Of a DNA stretch of 64,000 nt, positions 1 to 10,605 are shown in pieces. The notes under the pieces were generated by a model. The model did no database searches, was not told the DNA's origin, and was given only the letters and a program-made list of their open reading frames with translations. Within the stretch, counting starts at the first letter, position 1, and each line of letters opens with the position of its first letter. A program made the translations under genes and the position numbers. Origin of the DNA: Epiperipatus broadwayi. Taxonomy: Eukaryota; Onychophora; Udeonychophora; Euonychophora; Peripatidae. Where the stretch lies: positions 668,702-732,701 of the forward strand of contig JAQFVV010006473.1 in NCBI GenBank assembly GCA_028023455.1, in the 5' to 3' direction.

Positions 1-421
1 TTAATTTACAATTTAATTTCTCGCATCACCTTACGTCATATCAAAACGATTTCGAAGTCTAATCCCCGCCCATAAGCTCAAACTCCCAGCATGGACCAAT
101 AAGGGTCACTCAGGGTCGCGATGTAATTGTTTTCAAGACTATTATTCTGGCAAAAGACACAATACTAACCAATGGAGAAGAATCTTGGTTGATTAACAGA
201 TCGGTCCAAATATTGGACCGGGTCATTGGTTATTTGCAACTAATACGAATGTTCGGTTTATGCATCATTATATAAAAAAAATTAGAAGCTTATAATATCA
301 TCCCCCCTTTATCATACAGTCCAATAGAATTATTCACACTAGCTTTATTGACATTTACTTATACTTATTAATAATAGGCCCTCCCAACTCTTAAACCTAT
401 CTTAACTACATAATAAATAAA

Positions 422-443
422 CATCGTGACTTACGGCACGATG
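422..443. other. Short perfect hairpin
   Basis: The arms CATCGTG (422-428) and CACGATG (437-443) are perfect inverted complements around an 8-base loop. The stem has more G+C than its surroundings, so it stands out. No U-run follows and no gene is adjacent, so the role is unknown and chance is possible. Confidence 0.4.
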
Positions 444-1252
444 AAATTTAAAGAAATAAACAAAACAAAAAAATACAAGAAAGACAAATTTAAAAGTAAA
501 ATAATTAATTGCATGAATAAATGCTGATTATAATAATTAAAAAATATATATTTTAATTATAGAGAATGATTTGAGGAATGCTCGACTTGTTTAAATAAAA
601 AAAAGAATTTATTGAATATAAAAAAATGAAACATTGATTAATAGCTTTATTTGCACGCACATACACGCATTCTCGCACTCGCACAGAAAAGAACATATTA
701 TGCATAATAAACATGGATGATAAAATATATTTCCTTCCTTTACATTTTGAAATTAGGTGTGTGTTATAGTTTATCTGCGAAAGAAAATAATAATTATGAT
801 CAAAGTTCATAACAGGAAAAGTCCTAAGATTTAAATATGAGGAACTATGTAGCATCTGATATTTTTTTATTTACGAAAGTTGAGATTAAAATAATAAGAT
901 TCAAATATGAGGGATTACGGATCATTTTATATTTTGATTTACGAAAGTCGAATTTAATTAATTATGAGATTGCCTTTTAAAGTCTACGTAAAGAATGAAT
1001 GGGAGCATAAAAGAAATAAAGTGTTTACCTAGGATTTTGCGTAGTCTTCTGCTGCTTCTAATTTGGTGAGGGTTCGAACCTGGTGGATAATGTTTCCATA
1101 ATAAATGGTTATTCATTTCATATAAGTTCAGCGTAGTATGTTTGGACGATTCTTGTATATTAAACGGAACAACGTCCTTGGACTGATTGGAGTACGATGT
1201 TCGGACGGCACTGTTGTTGATCATTCATAGCTGTGGAGATGTTCTGGCGGCG

Positions 1253-1306
1253 GAGCGTCGATCAATCACTGAAGGGTTTCTTAGCCCATCATGACGATCG
1301 ACGCTC
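1253..1306. other. GC-rich stem-loop
   Basis: GAGCGTC plus following bases near 1254-1264 is complementary to GATCGACGCTC at 1296-1306, giving a stem of about 10-11 bp with a loop of about 32 bases. CG dinucleotides are rare in this window, so a CG-containing arm kept in both halves is notable. It could be part of an old foldback element or a structured RNA. I do not recognise it. Confidence 0.45.
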
Positions 1307-2076
1307 TAAATGTTAATTTCATAGTGATCATATTGGATAAACCGGATAGCAAAAAAAGAGAAAAGTTCTAGTTGTAGCTTCCGGAGGAATTTAAAAAAAA
1401 CTATAAGCATAAGCAAAACAAAACAAAGAATGTAAAAAGAATGTCAAAGAATAAAGACAAAGACTAAGACTCATATTTATATGGGTTGGTTATTATCTGA
1501 GGATCCAATCTCCACCCAGAGTTCAATATTCTTTGAGTTGTCGTTGGGGTCCGTGTCCTACGTAATGTTCATTCAATCCATATGCTTGAGGCAATCTTAG
1601 GTTTATGCAATCTCACATTGCAATCTCAGTTAGAAAAAATTCATACTTATTCACCTTTTATACATACATGCGTGCGTGTTTTAAGATAACAATTTAACTT
1701 ACATTAGTTTAAAAGTCGAGCATTTAATCTCAAAATCACTTCTATAAGCTTTTAACTTTCACTATAGTTATAATTTAAAATAAACCCCTTTTTAATTACC
1801 CCCGCGGCATATACAAGTAGAAATCACTTATTGAGATTTAAAATGGCATATTAGTGATGCTTTATATTTTATTTTTAGAGAATATTATTATAGTAGATTA
1901 TATGAAAGCCTTAAATTATTTAATCAGAAATATTAACATTTTATTTTATAGTGTATTTTATAAAGCATTGAAAGAAAACTATATTTATTTTTATCATAAG
2001 TTGAAAGTAAATAAAAAATAGAGTATTTACATTGCTTGTGTGTGTGGGTATATACCTGTACCGACTTTGTCTCGGT

Positions 2077-2079
<3 letters not shown>

Positions 2080-2126
<47 letters not shown>
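2080..2126. repeat. (TA)n microsatellite
   Basis: An uninterrupted TA dinucleotide run of about 47 bases, self-complementary and able to form a cruciform. Apparent Tyr-Ile repeat frames across it are artefacts of the repeat. Confidence 0.95.
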
Positions 2127-2131
<5 letters not shown>

Positions 2132-2736
2132 ATTAAGAAACTGAATTGAATCTAAGCAGTTTATATTGCTAATAAAGAGAAAATAAATTGCCAAAGACCT
2201 TTTTTTAAAAGACTTCAAATAGAGAAGAATACATTAAATAAATTTGCTGAAATAAAGTAAGGAAAAGTGACTATAAATTAAAGAAGTTAGATTAAATTTG
2301 GAGAGCCCATCTTAAAGAAGATCAATAAATGATGAAAATGATGATAATGATAATAATATTGATCAATTTTATGTAACATTGACAATAAATGACTTAATTT
2401 GAAATAAAATTTATTTGCACTCGCTAAACTAAAATGAGAAGTGAATATATGTATATAAAATAAATTCAGTATCTAAATTATACACAATGACAATATATAT
2501 CAATGTGTTAATAATGGTGTCATTTTAAAATATTTATTGATGAGTGTTCTTTGATTGCAATACAACAGAATCATGGTAAACAGTAATTAAAAACAAATTG
2601 GTAGTTGTTTTATATACATCCATGCTGCATGAGGGCATTGTTTTTCTTGAAAAAATATAACATATGAACATTCCCAGGTTTTTTTTTTTAATTCCTTGTT
2701 TGTTTGTTTTAAACACAAATTTTATTTTATTTTTTT

Positions 2737-3310
2737 TTGGAAACATTTATTTTTATTAACATCAACAAAATAAATAAATATAAAATAAAATCAACATTTT
2801 GGTTTGGGGGGGGGTTCTGCTTTTTAAATGTAAAACTTAGAACACTTATTACAGTTGTATTTTTTGGTTTAAAAATAAATCCTAAAGTTAACAAGTTCTT
2901 TTTTTTTTTTTTGGTTTGTGCTTGTTTGGGGGGGTTTTATTTTTTTTTTTTTTAATGTAAAACTTATGGTACATTTATTATGTTTGTATTTTTGGTTTCC
3001 TATTTTTGTGTAAAAAATAAATCCTAAAGTTTGTAAGCTTTTTGGTTTTTTTTGGTTTCACTTTTGTTTGGGTTTGTTTTTATTTAAATGTAAAACTTAG
3101 TACACTTATTATGGTTATATTTTTGGTTTCCTATTTTTGTTTAAAAAAAAAAGCCTAAAGTTAGTAAGCTTTTTTTTTTTTGCTTTCATTTTTTTTTTAA
3201 AAAAATAACAAACAAATTTAAAACTTATTACAATTTTTTTTTTTTGGGTTTCACTTTTTTTTTAAAAACAACATCAAAAAAATTAAAACTTATTAGTTTT
3301 TTTTGGTTCT
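2737..3310. repeat. T/G-rich minisatellite, period about 130 bp
   Basis: A motif ATGTAAAACTTA followed by CACTTATTA-type sequence recurs at about 2828, 2955 and 3088, with degenerate continuations near 3215 and 3285. Each unit also carries TTTTTGGTTT, ATAAATCCTAAAGTT and a long T run with G runs up to 8 or 9 bases. Spacing between the clear copies is about 127-133 bp. The array is strand-asymmetric (T and G on the + strand). The open frame across it is repeat translation, not a gene. Confidence 0.8.
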
Positions 3311-6204
3311 GCTTGAAATGGTATTATTTATCCATCATCCTGTTTCATCTACTATGTTCCATTGTAGTTAGTATCTTTTCCAACAGTTCGAACCCTCACA
3401 ATCCATGTATATAATCAGAATAATTTATTTTGATATGCAATAATGTATATTTATGTGTATGTGTGCACATTTAATATATATTAATATCTGTATGCATATA
3501 ATGTATACACAGTTTATAAATTTAAAATTAATAAAATGATCTAATTAAATGAAGTTGTGTGGACATTATTATATGTGTATAACCACTTACCTTTACAACT
3601 CTTTTAAATTAATCTCAGCTAAAAACTTTTTATTTAAATGCATTGGTATATAAATTTCAATTCCTGGGATAGTCTCACACACATATATAATAATATGTTT
3701 ACAAACTCTTTAAAAAAAAGTTATCTGTATTTATAAAAAAAAAATTGTCAACTCTTGGGAAACCATCTGTAAGCAATCAGCACCAACTGAAATCAATCTA
3801 TCCTTAAGGTCTTATAGATGTTGGCCCTGTTTATGTATTTCCTATTTAGTATATTCATTGCAACCTTTGAACAATAATTAGAAAACAATAAATTTTTTAA
3901 GATAGGAATTAATGAAACTTGGGATTACAGTTTTAAATGTATTTTAAAAATAAAAACTTGCCTATTTCTTAAATTAAATTCTAAAACTCTAAATTCTTGT
4001 TAAATAATTACTTATTCAGTTATTATTCTATTACTTGCTAATATTTGTTTTATATATGTTTACTTTATAACCCATTTGTGTGTGTGTCATTCAATGCACT
4101 TATATTTATTACTTTCAAAAATAAAACTTTATTTACACTTATATTTATTTAATCTATATTTAAAAATTAAAATATATTAAATTAGAAACAATGTGTTGCT
4201 TAACATTCATAGTCCATTCCAAATCTTAATTAAATTCCTTAATACTAGCATTAATGATTAATGTATGCATTAACAAATTTCACATTTATTATGGTTTCTT
4301 TTTTTGGTATAAATAAATTAAAAAAACAAGCTGTTTACAGCTACAGTAATATATCAGATATATAGCTTGAAAAAAGTGAATTTTGAGAATTGAACAATGT
4401 CTAGGTTTTCCGTGTTCTTTGTCTCATTGATGTTAGTGAGAATACATTATTTGACATGTTACTTCCTCAAATTATTGTTCAGTCATACCCTTTGACAAGG
4501 TTTTGCACCTTAAAACTTGACTACAGAAGTGTGTAAACCCTCCAATAATTATTGCTCGGTCAAATAGTGTAATTTCAATAAAAAAAATTAAATTTTATTT
4601 ACAATTAATGATTTATACATAATTGTAAGACACACACCCTCACACGGCACCAAAAAAAAGTTTGAAGTGTGCGAATTCACTGAAATAATTTACTGTGATG
4701 TGACAATGTGGCCTGCAATGTGTAGCACAACAGAACTGTTGTATACATGTAACACATGACCATGAAAATACATTCAGCTACGTAAAAGGCATTTTTATGT
4801 GTTTTAATACATAAATCATGCCATCACACAGCATGGATGTTTATAAATCCACTACCAACAAATTAATGACTAAAATTTCAGACCATGCTCGGTTTTACAG
4901 CATTAAATCTTTGATTTATAATTTTATTAAAATTAGCTATATTTCTAAAAATCTTAACTTTTCCTTTTCTTTCACTTGATTCACTATAAATAATATTAAT
5001 TTTCTGAAAGCAACAATTGTCAGAATTTTTCTCATGAATAGAGAAATAGAATTAAGTTGAGAATTAAACTGAAAATTTTATAATCACAAATATGGTGCCT
5101 CAAACACATAAACAATCTAGTCTTAGTTTCACCAAAAAAATTGGCAGAAGAATCAGGTCACTAACATTATACAGAAAACACAATTTGATTCTTATAAACT
5201 TGATTTAAATTGTTCTTAGATATTATTTATATCTAGAAATAAGCTTTTCATACTTTTTGTATAAATTTGAAACATAAGGACAAATAAATACATTTGTAAT
5301 CTCTTCAAACTTTAATTTGACTTTTTTTATAAAACAATTTTATATGTTTATATAATAATCTCTCATTATAGTCCACCTTATTAAATCTTTAATATAATTC
5401 TCAATACTCTGTTACAAACAGTATACATTATTTTGAAAGAACTCCAAAGTAAAATCAAAAAATAATATTTACCTTAAATTTAGATAATCAAAACAATAAT
5501 ATGCATACTTTGAAACACAAACATTTTTGTTTTTTTTTATATTTGATACTGCTTCATTGTTACCCAGAGTTTAATTATTTACAAAAATCATTTACCAACA
5601 TCATTATTCCAGAAGTTTCGTACATCAACATGGTTGTTTTATACATTTTTTTTGCAGGAAATTGACTTTCAAATAGCAATGAATTTAAATAATTTTAATG
5701 TTTGTTCTCACCAGCAAATATTGAAGCTAGAGCTGCACTCGAAAACTCAAATGTTGATTAAAGTTAGACGATAAGTCTAAAAAAAAAAGATTTTTTCTAA
5801 CACAAGGAATATATTTTTTTTAATGTGCTTGTTTTTTTATTCACTTGAATTTTATTCTTTTTACCTGTTCTCTAAAACAGCAATCGGAAAACGGTGATGC
5901 GTATCGTAATTTTAATGGTCGGCAAAGAAATTAAGATATTATTTAAATTCACTAAGCTCATTTAATAAAATTTTTAAATAAAAAATAAATTTCGTTTTTG
6001 CTGTATTATTATATATAAAATAGAACAATATTGCGTGAAAAAAAACCTTAAAAATTCACTCCGTCCACTATGAACTACTTGCGTGAAAAAACTTTCTCAA
6101 CTGTAACAACTATTATAAACAAGTAAAAGCTCCTTTAACGTGACATCATTGTAGCCAAGGATTAGTAAAAGATTTTTAAACCAGGAGCAGCAAATGTCAC
6201 ACTA
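3311..6204. other. Anonymous AT-rich sequence
   Basis: No long open frame, recognisable domain, tRNA-like fold or strong repeat is visible. The sequence is A/T homopolymer-rich with scattered TATA-type stretches. I see nothing here that supports a gene, although a short exon of a host gene could not be excluded by eye. Confidence 0.5.
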
Positions 6205-6205
6205 A

Positions 6206-6269
<64 letters not shown>
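6205..6269. repeat. (TTA)n trinucleotide microsatellite
   Basis: About 21 consecutive TTA/ATT units. It follows a normal-complexity stretch and ends abruptly in a G. No coding role is likely because two frames give stop-free but meaningless homopolymers and the third gives serial stops. Confidence 0.95.
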
Positions 6270-7669
6270 GTGTTAAAATTAAAATTATAAATGTATATGT
6301 ATATCATACTAAATGCTCGTATAAATTAGTACCTTTAAAAATTGTTAGTGGCCCGCAATATATAAAAGGTTAATGACCACTGATTCGCAATATCTAAAAG
6401 GTTGTCGACCTGCTCTAAAGTATAAGATTACTCCCAAATCTAGATTTACTACTGTATTCTTGTTTTTCCCTTATTACTCTTAGTATTTTGCCTTTTCTTA
6501 TGAATGACTTTAAAATTAACTTAGTTAGTTCTTTTCGAGATTAAATTTGCATTAAAAATCCTTTTTGAACTTAATACATTCTGCCAGAGGTATCATTAGT
6601 TTTGTTTTAAAAAAAACAACAAACAAATAGATTAACTTTCCAAATTCTATAACGTTTTTCTTATTTTTTCTCAGCCAGTTTGCTTTCATCAACTATCTCT
6701 TTAACTTTACTTAGTAATATCTATTTTTTTTTTTTGTCAACCGTCATTGATTTTAGATCTACTTTTTTTATATATATATAATTCTTCTACATTTAAACTC
6801 AAAAAAACCAAATAAAAGTTTTATAACTTTTTTTTCTTAAATAACAATGATTTATGTTGTGCTTTTATATTTGCAGTAGTTAATTAATTATTCAGATTTA
6901 AAATTATTAAAAAATAATTAATATTTTCAGCATTTCATTATCTAAATAGCATTTAGGTAGTTCTAAAGTGAAGAGATTAAAAACTATATTCCTGAACTTA
7001 TTCTTAGCTGATGCAAGTAAAATAAAATATCCATGTTTGGTCATTTGGTGTACTTAGATCATTACTTTATCACAAGACTTTGAGCAAATGATTATATGAT
7101 TATTTATTTTTTGGTTTTATAACATCATCTTTTTCAAATTTCAATATATAAGATTTGTATATGGCAAATCTATTTTTGCCATTTTATTACAACCTTTTTT
7201 TTATTGTATAAAAACATTTTTTAAAAATTATTTAAATACTTTTTCTTATCTTTTAAATGTATTAAATGAAAAACATTAACCAGACAACACTTTTGCTATA
7301 AAATTTTTAATACATTATAACAATATAATTTCTCTGAAACCTATTTAATTTTGTACACATTCTATTGTATAAGTTTTTTTATATTAAAACATTAATTTTG
7401 TTTTTGTTTAAAGATTTGTAAGCACATTTTTCAATACTGTTAAAAAGGTTTTATTGAATATTTTCCAGGTTATAATAGTCTCTTCATACAAAACACAAAT
7501 CTTTTGATATTTGAAATATTTTTAAATTGAGAGAATGATTTAAAAAATATATTCCTAGTCATTTGTTGATATTTCTATTATCATCATCAGCCACTTTAAA
7601 TTCTAAGTGCAAAAATCTATTGAATGAATAAATGAAAAAATAGAGAAAAACAAGGTGCAATGGTGTTAA
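6270..7669. other. Anonymous AT-rich sequence
   Basis: No coding or structural feature could be supported. There are T-rich tracts on the + strand and short TA runs only. Confidence 0.5.
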
Positions 7670-7883
7670 AGAACGAGAGAAGAAGAGAAAGAGGGAGAGA
7701 GGGATAAGGGGAAAGATTGGGAAAGAAGAATGAGTTAGAGTAAAATAAAAAAAAGAGAGAGGAAAAGAAAGACAAGGAAGGAGAGAGAAAGAGGAAACAG
7801 AAGAGAGGGAGTAAGATAGGGAGAGAGAGAGAGGGAGAGTGGAGGGATAGGAGAAAAGGGAGAAAGAGAAAGAAGGGAGAGAG
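7670..7883. repeat. Polypurine (GA-rich) tract
   Basis: About 215 bases on the + strand are almost entirely A and G, made of GAGAGG, AAGAAGAG and GGGAGAGA-type blocks with only isolated pyrimidines. The opposite strand is therefore polypyrimidine. Such purine-pyrimidine asymmetric tracts can adopt intramolecular triplexes (H-DNA). The minus-strand frame (7559-7951) rich in Ser, Leu and Phe is a direct consequence of the tract and not evidence of a protein. Confidence 0.85.
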
Positions 7884-8315
7884 TTAAATAAAAATTTTGC
7901 AATTATTTTACAAATCAAAATATAGATTACAAATATATTTAAACATTTCATGGCCCAGAGACTTAATATGCTTAATGTGACATCTAGAATACATTATTTT
8001 AAACACTTCTCTGACAAATTTTCTATTAAGAAAAACATCTTGTCTAATTATAATTTTTCATTGCATTATATTCTTTAGCTATGTTCTTTTTTCAGTAGAA
8101 ACCAAAAATATTGAATCATATTAGAATGTCTTTATATGGATCCAAATTAAAGCAACTAAAAACACTAAGGTGAATATTTCAAGAAGCCAAACTTAATACA
8201 ATCATGAGAAATCTCAATTCTTTTCCTATGCACTAACTGAAAATATATTATTGAATAAATATATACTCTTTAATTACACTTCAATCTTACAATTTATTTA
8301 GTATATGTTGCCCTA

Positions 8316-8604
8316 AAAATCACATGGACACCATTTCTTATGCTTGCTTATAACTGTTATTAAAACAGGCAAATAATTTAAGACGTAGTTTTGTAGTTAA
8401 ATAGAGATAAAAGGTGGCTGCTGGAGGGTTGCATTTAGATACTGAGATCTAGGTGGAGTGCTCTCAGACACAAGGCTCTTCACCGATGAAGGCCACAAGT
8501 CAGAAACTAGTCTGGGGATATTGATGAGTAGGTTAGATAGGGATTTTATGCACAAGTCTTTTGGCATCCAGTGGCAATGCTGTATGGAAAGTTTTGCCTA
8601 TTTT
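8316..8604 (+). mobile_element. Short hammerhead-bearing retroelement, copy 1
   Basis: A 289-bp insertion bounded by a perfect 14-bp direct repeat TATATGTTGCCCTA at 8302-8315 and 8605-8618. It starts with a segment shared with the other copies (…ATTTCTTATGCTTGC…TTATTAAAACAGGCAAA) and ends in …GTTTTGCC. It contains a hammerhead-like core (8476-8517) with CCGATGA where the catalytic consensus is CTGATGA. There is no protein-coding capacity. The TSD and lack of coding sequence indicate a non-autonomous retroelement copied by enzymes in trans. Related copies lie at 10415-10605, 11777-12077 and 28727-29252. Confidence 0.8.
8476..8517 (+). ncRNA. Hammerhead-ribozyme-like motif, copy 1
   Basis: Order of parts: stem I 5' side ending TCTTCA, core CCGATGA (8483-8489), stem II GGC…GTC closing a CACAA loop, core GAAA (8503-8506), a 2-bp stem III (AC/GT) with TA loop, then GTC at 8510-8512 as the cleavage triplet, then TGGGG, which pairs with the stem I 5' side using some G-U pairs. 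Core position U4 is C here, which should abolish activity. The layout matches the minimal, short-stem-III type I hammerheads known in animal repeats. Confidence 0.55.
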
Positions 8605-8716
8605 TATATGTTGCCCTACTGTACATATTTTTTAGTGTGTTTGTATATGATTTTTTAAATCTACTTCATTAATATAAATGTAAAAAATGTTTTGTTTGCT
8701 TATATATATATATATA

Positions 8717-8836
8717 TCATATTATTTTACTATTTGCAGGATATTCCGTGTAGTTAAAAAGCTAAATGCTGACGTTTCAGTACAATATCAAGTACCTTCC
8801 TCAGAGTGTTCTCTTTCTCAAATTATAATAAGAATG
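8717..8836 (-). repeat. PLE terminal repeat, left inverted arm
   Basis: About 120 bp that is the near-perfect reverse complement (only a handful of mismatches by eye) of 9541-9661. It runs from TCATATTATT to AAGAATG and contains a hammerhead-like core on the minus strand. PLEs are known to carry LTR-like repeats (pLTRs) that may be in inverted orientation, and this arm fits that role. It joins directly to the PLE coding remnant at about 8837, so the 5' part of the element, including the RT domain, is missing at the junction. Confidence 0.8.
8765..8810 (-). ncRNA. Hammerhead-like motif in PLE left arm
   Basis: Read on the minus strand: CTGAGGA (8804-8798), one extra A, stem II GGTAC/GTACT with an 8-base loop, GAAA (8778-8775), CG, then the UC cleavage site at 8772-8771, followed by AGCATT. 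GAAACGTC is the sequence typical of PLE hammerheads with a near-absent stem III. Stem I is formed by AACACT with AGCATT (imperfect). Known family: PLE terminal repeats carry hammerhead motifs (Cervera and de la Peña). Activity is untested. Confidence 0.6.
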
Positions 8837-9472
8837 CACAACTATTTTCAGTGGCAAAGACATTATTGGATAGAACAAAGAGACTTTCTGATGATAGTCA
8901 TTTTCACCAGGACCTTTCTACTACTAATAAAATGCTTCTTCATAATGGTTTTAATTACAACATTATTAATAGGGCTTATACATATAAAAAGAAAAAAAGA
9001 TTTTGATACATCAGAAATTAAGACAATTTTGCCACATAAAAAAGGAGTAACTGATAAAATTGATAACATTTTAAAGAAAAATAATATTCACACAGTTTAC
9101 ACTACTTATAAAAAAATTAGTGAAATATTTCCACTTCCTAAAAATAAAATTGCTTTGGAGTGTCATGGTGTATATGAAATTCCATGTATGGTCTGTTCAC
9201 ATACGTATATTGGACAGACTAATCATAGAATAAATATTAGAAAGGAAGAACACATTCTGGCAGTCAGAGAAAAATCCAATTCATCAGCTATTTATTCTCA
9301 TATAAAATTAACAAATCATGATATCAATTTTGAAAAAACAAATATTTTAGTAAAAATTGAACAATATGACCAGAGATTGCTAAAAGAAGCTATAGATATT
9401 TTTAAAAGGCCTAAGAGCATATATGAAAGATGTGAATTAAAGAAGATTAACAACATTTGGAAGAGAAAATAA
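8837..9472 (+). pseudogene. Penelope-like element, truncated, GIY-YIG endonuclease
   Basis: This is the C-terminal part of a PLE polyprotein. The frame that begins at 8806 (containing AKTLLDRTKRLSDD and NYNIINRAY) matches the linker after the RT. It shifts near the A-run at 8989-9000 into the frame ending at 9472. In that second frame (numbered from 8687) I see GVYEIPC at 161-167, CMVC (167-170, the metal-binding pair), TYIGQT at 173-178, RKEEH at 185-189 and the putative catalytic Glu in KEAIDI at 234. These are GIY-YIG hallmarks of PLE endonucleases, which nick target DNA to prime reverse transcription. The RT domain with its YxDD box is absent. The element is flanked by inverted arms 8717-8836 and 9541-9661. 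One frameshift and the missing RT make it non-functional alone, but the EN frame itself is intact. Confidence 0.85.
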
Positions 9473-9540
9473 ATTTTAAAACAACTCAACCAATATATGA
9501 GGAGAAAGAAAACAATAAAAATGATTTTAAATCTCACGCA

Positions 9541-9661
9541 CATTCTTATTATAATTTGAGAAAGAGAACGCTCTGAGGAAGGTACTTGATATTGTACTGA
9601 AACATCAGCATTTAGCTTTTTAACTACACGGAATATCCCGCAAATAGTAATAATAATATGA
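9541..9661 (+). repeat. PLE terminal repeat, right arm
   Basis: Inverted partner of 8717-8836, starting about 70 bases after the endonuclease stop codon, the expected position of a 3' pLTR. It contains a hammerhead-like core in the same sense as the coding strand. It is followed by a (TA)n run (9691-9717), mirroring the TA run before the left arm. Confidence 0.8.
9567..9612 (+). ncRNA. Hammerhead-like motif in PLE right arm
   Basis: Stem I AACGCT (9567-9572) with AGCATT (9607-9612), five of six paired; CTGAGGA core (9573-9579); stem II GGTAC (9581-9585) with GTACT (9594-9598) and an 8-base loop; GAAA (9599-9602); CA; cleavage after UC at 9605-9606. All core positions of the CUGANGA…GAAA consensus are present, with one extra A before stem II. 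The motif is about 100 bases past the PLE stop codon, in sense. Predicted from fold only. Confidence 0.6.
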
Positions 9662-9782
9662 CATCTTTTATCCATGAAAATATTAGACTTAATATATATA
9701 TATATATATATATATAAATGTAAAATACAATACCCATTATGTAAAATACAATACCCATTATAAAATATTATATATATAAAAA

Positions 9783-10334
9783 TTTTTTTCAACAGTAAAT
9801 ACAATATTATAGTTTAAATTCTTTTGTAGCACTTTCAATTATGTGGTAATCCTTGTCAGCTTTAACTAAATTTCTAATTTTTTAAACTTAATGTTACATA
9901 TATTTCCATAAGCTGTGTATGGCTGTATTTGCAACTTGCCTATTAATAACATCATCCTTATATTTATCAATCAAAATTGTCTCTTTAATTTTTCTCTTTT
10001 TATAATTTCTTTCTTCCATTAATATTTTTATTTCACTACTATTACATTTAATAGTAGTGAAATAAAAATATTAATGGAAATAGTAGTGAAATAAAAATAT
10101 TAATGGAAGAAAGAAATCATAAAAAGAGAAAAATTAAAGAGGCAATTTTGATTGATAAATATAAGGATGATGTTATTAATAGGCAAGTTGCAAATACAGC
10201 CATACACAGCTTATGGAAATATACATAACATTAAGTTTAAAAAATTTGAAATTCAGTTAAAGCTGATGAGGATTACCACGTAATCAAAAGTGCTACAAAA
10301 GATTTAAACTATAATATTGTATTTACCATTAAAA
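9783..10334. repeat. Large palindrome made of a PLE 3' end
   Basis: Two arms of about 270 bp are inverted copies meeting at about 10047, where TTCACTACTATTA and TAATAGTAGTGAA flank a 4-base spacer. The right arm contains an extra tandem copy of about 34 bp (…AAATAAAAATATTAATGGAA…). On the + strand the right arm has an open stretch beginning ILMEERNHKKRKIKEAI and ending SLWKYT-stop at about 10228. It resembles the extreme C-terminus after a PLE endonuclease, including its KEA motif. The left arm is the same fragment inverted. Arm identity is high, so this is either young or maintained. Confidence 0.75.
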
Positions 10335-10414
10335 TTTATATATATATTATTAAAACTTTAAAACTATATATATATATATTTACCATATAAATATATATAT
10401 ATATTATTAAAACT

Positions 10415-10605
10415 GGCAAAACTCTCCATACAGTAGTACCACTCAGTGCAAACCAGAATAATCAATAGATTCCAGAAGGCTTATGCGTAAAATCTCTATC
10501 TAGTGTCTACTCATCCAATATCCCCAGACTAGTTTCTAGCCTTTTTTTGCCTATTTTAATAACAGTTATGAACAATCATAAGAAATGGTGATCATGTGAT
10601 GTTTA
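10415..10605 (-). mobile_element. Short hammerhead-bearing retroelement, deleted copy 2
   Basis: Minus-strand copy of the 290-bp family. It begins with GGCAAAACTCTCCATAC, contains the conserved block complementary to AGAAACTAGTCTGGGG (GAAA, stem III and cleavage triplet of the hammerhead), then jumps across an internal deletion to …ATTTTAATAACAGTTATG…ATAAGAAATGGTGATCATG. The CTGATGA half of the ribozyme is lost. Flanks are TA-rich, so a TSD cannot be called. Confidence 0.75.

Larger units (their letters stand above)
1..2040. other. Non-coding flank, GC-richer first 1.3 kb
   Basis: No open frame here resembles a known protein; the longest reading frames are chance frames in AT-rich DNA. The first 1.3 kb is less AT-rich than the rest of the window and has some CG dinucleotides and two hairpins, listed separately. 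A stretch near 1070-1082 resembles a tRNA or SINE B-box (GGTTCGAACC), but the flanking bases do not form a T-arm and I see no matching A-box. This could be an old repeat or a regulatory flank of a gene outside the window; nothing in the sequence decides which. Confidence 0.4.

Noticed and set aside
1060-1090. tRNA or SINE B-box (GGTTCGAACC)
   Set aside because: The flanking bases do not form a T-arm and no A-box lies at the right distance.
2027-2218. Tyr-Ile repeat frame
   Set aside because: Translation of a (TA)n microsatellite.
7559-7951. 130-codon Ser/Leu/Phe-rich minus-strand frame
   Set aside because: Produced by the polypurine tract; no domain or signal beyond composition.
8458-8658. 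66-codon frame inside the short retroelement
   Set aside because: Overlaps the hammerhead-like repeat and its TSD; other copies do not keep it open.
9316-9804. 162-codon minus-strand frame
   Set aside because: Antisense of the PLE endonuclease plus the inverted arm and a TA run; the plus-strand frame has the real GIY-YIG motifs.
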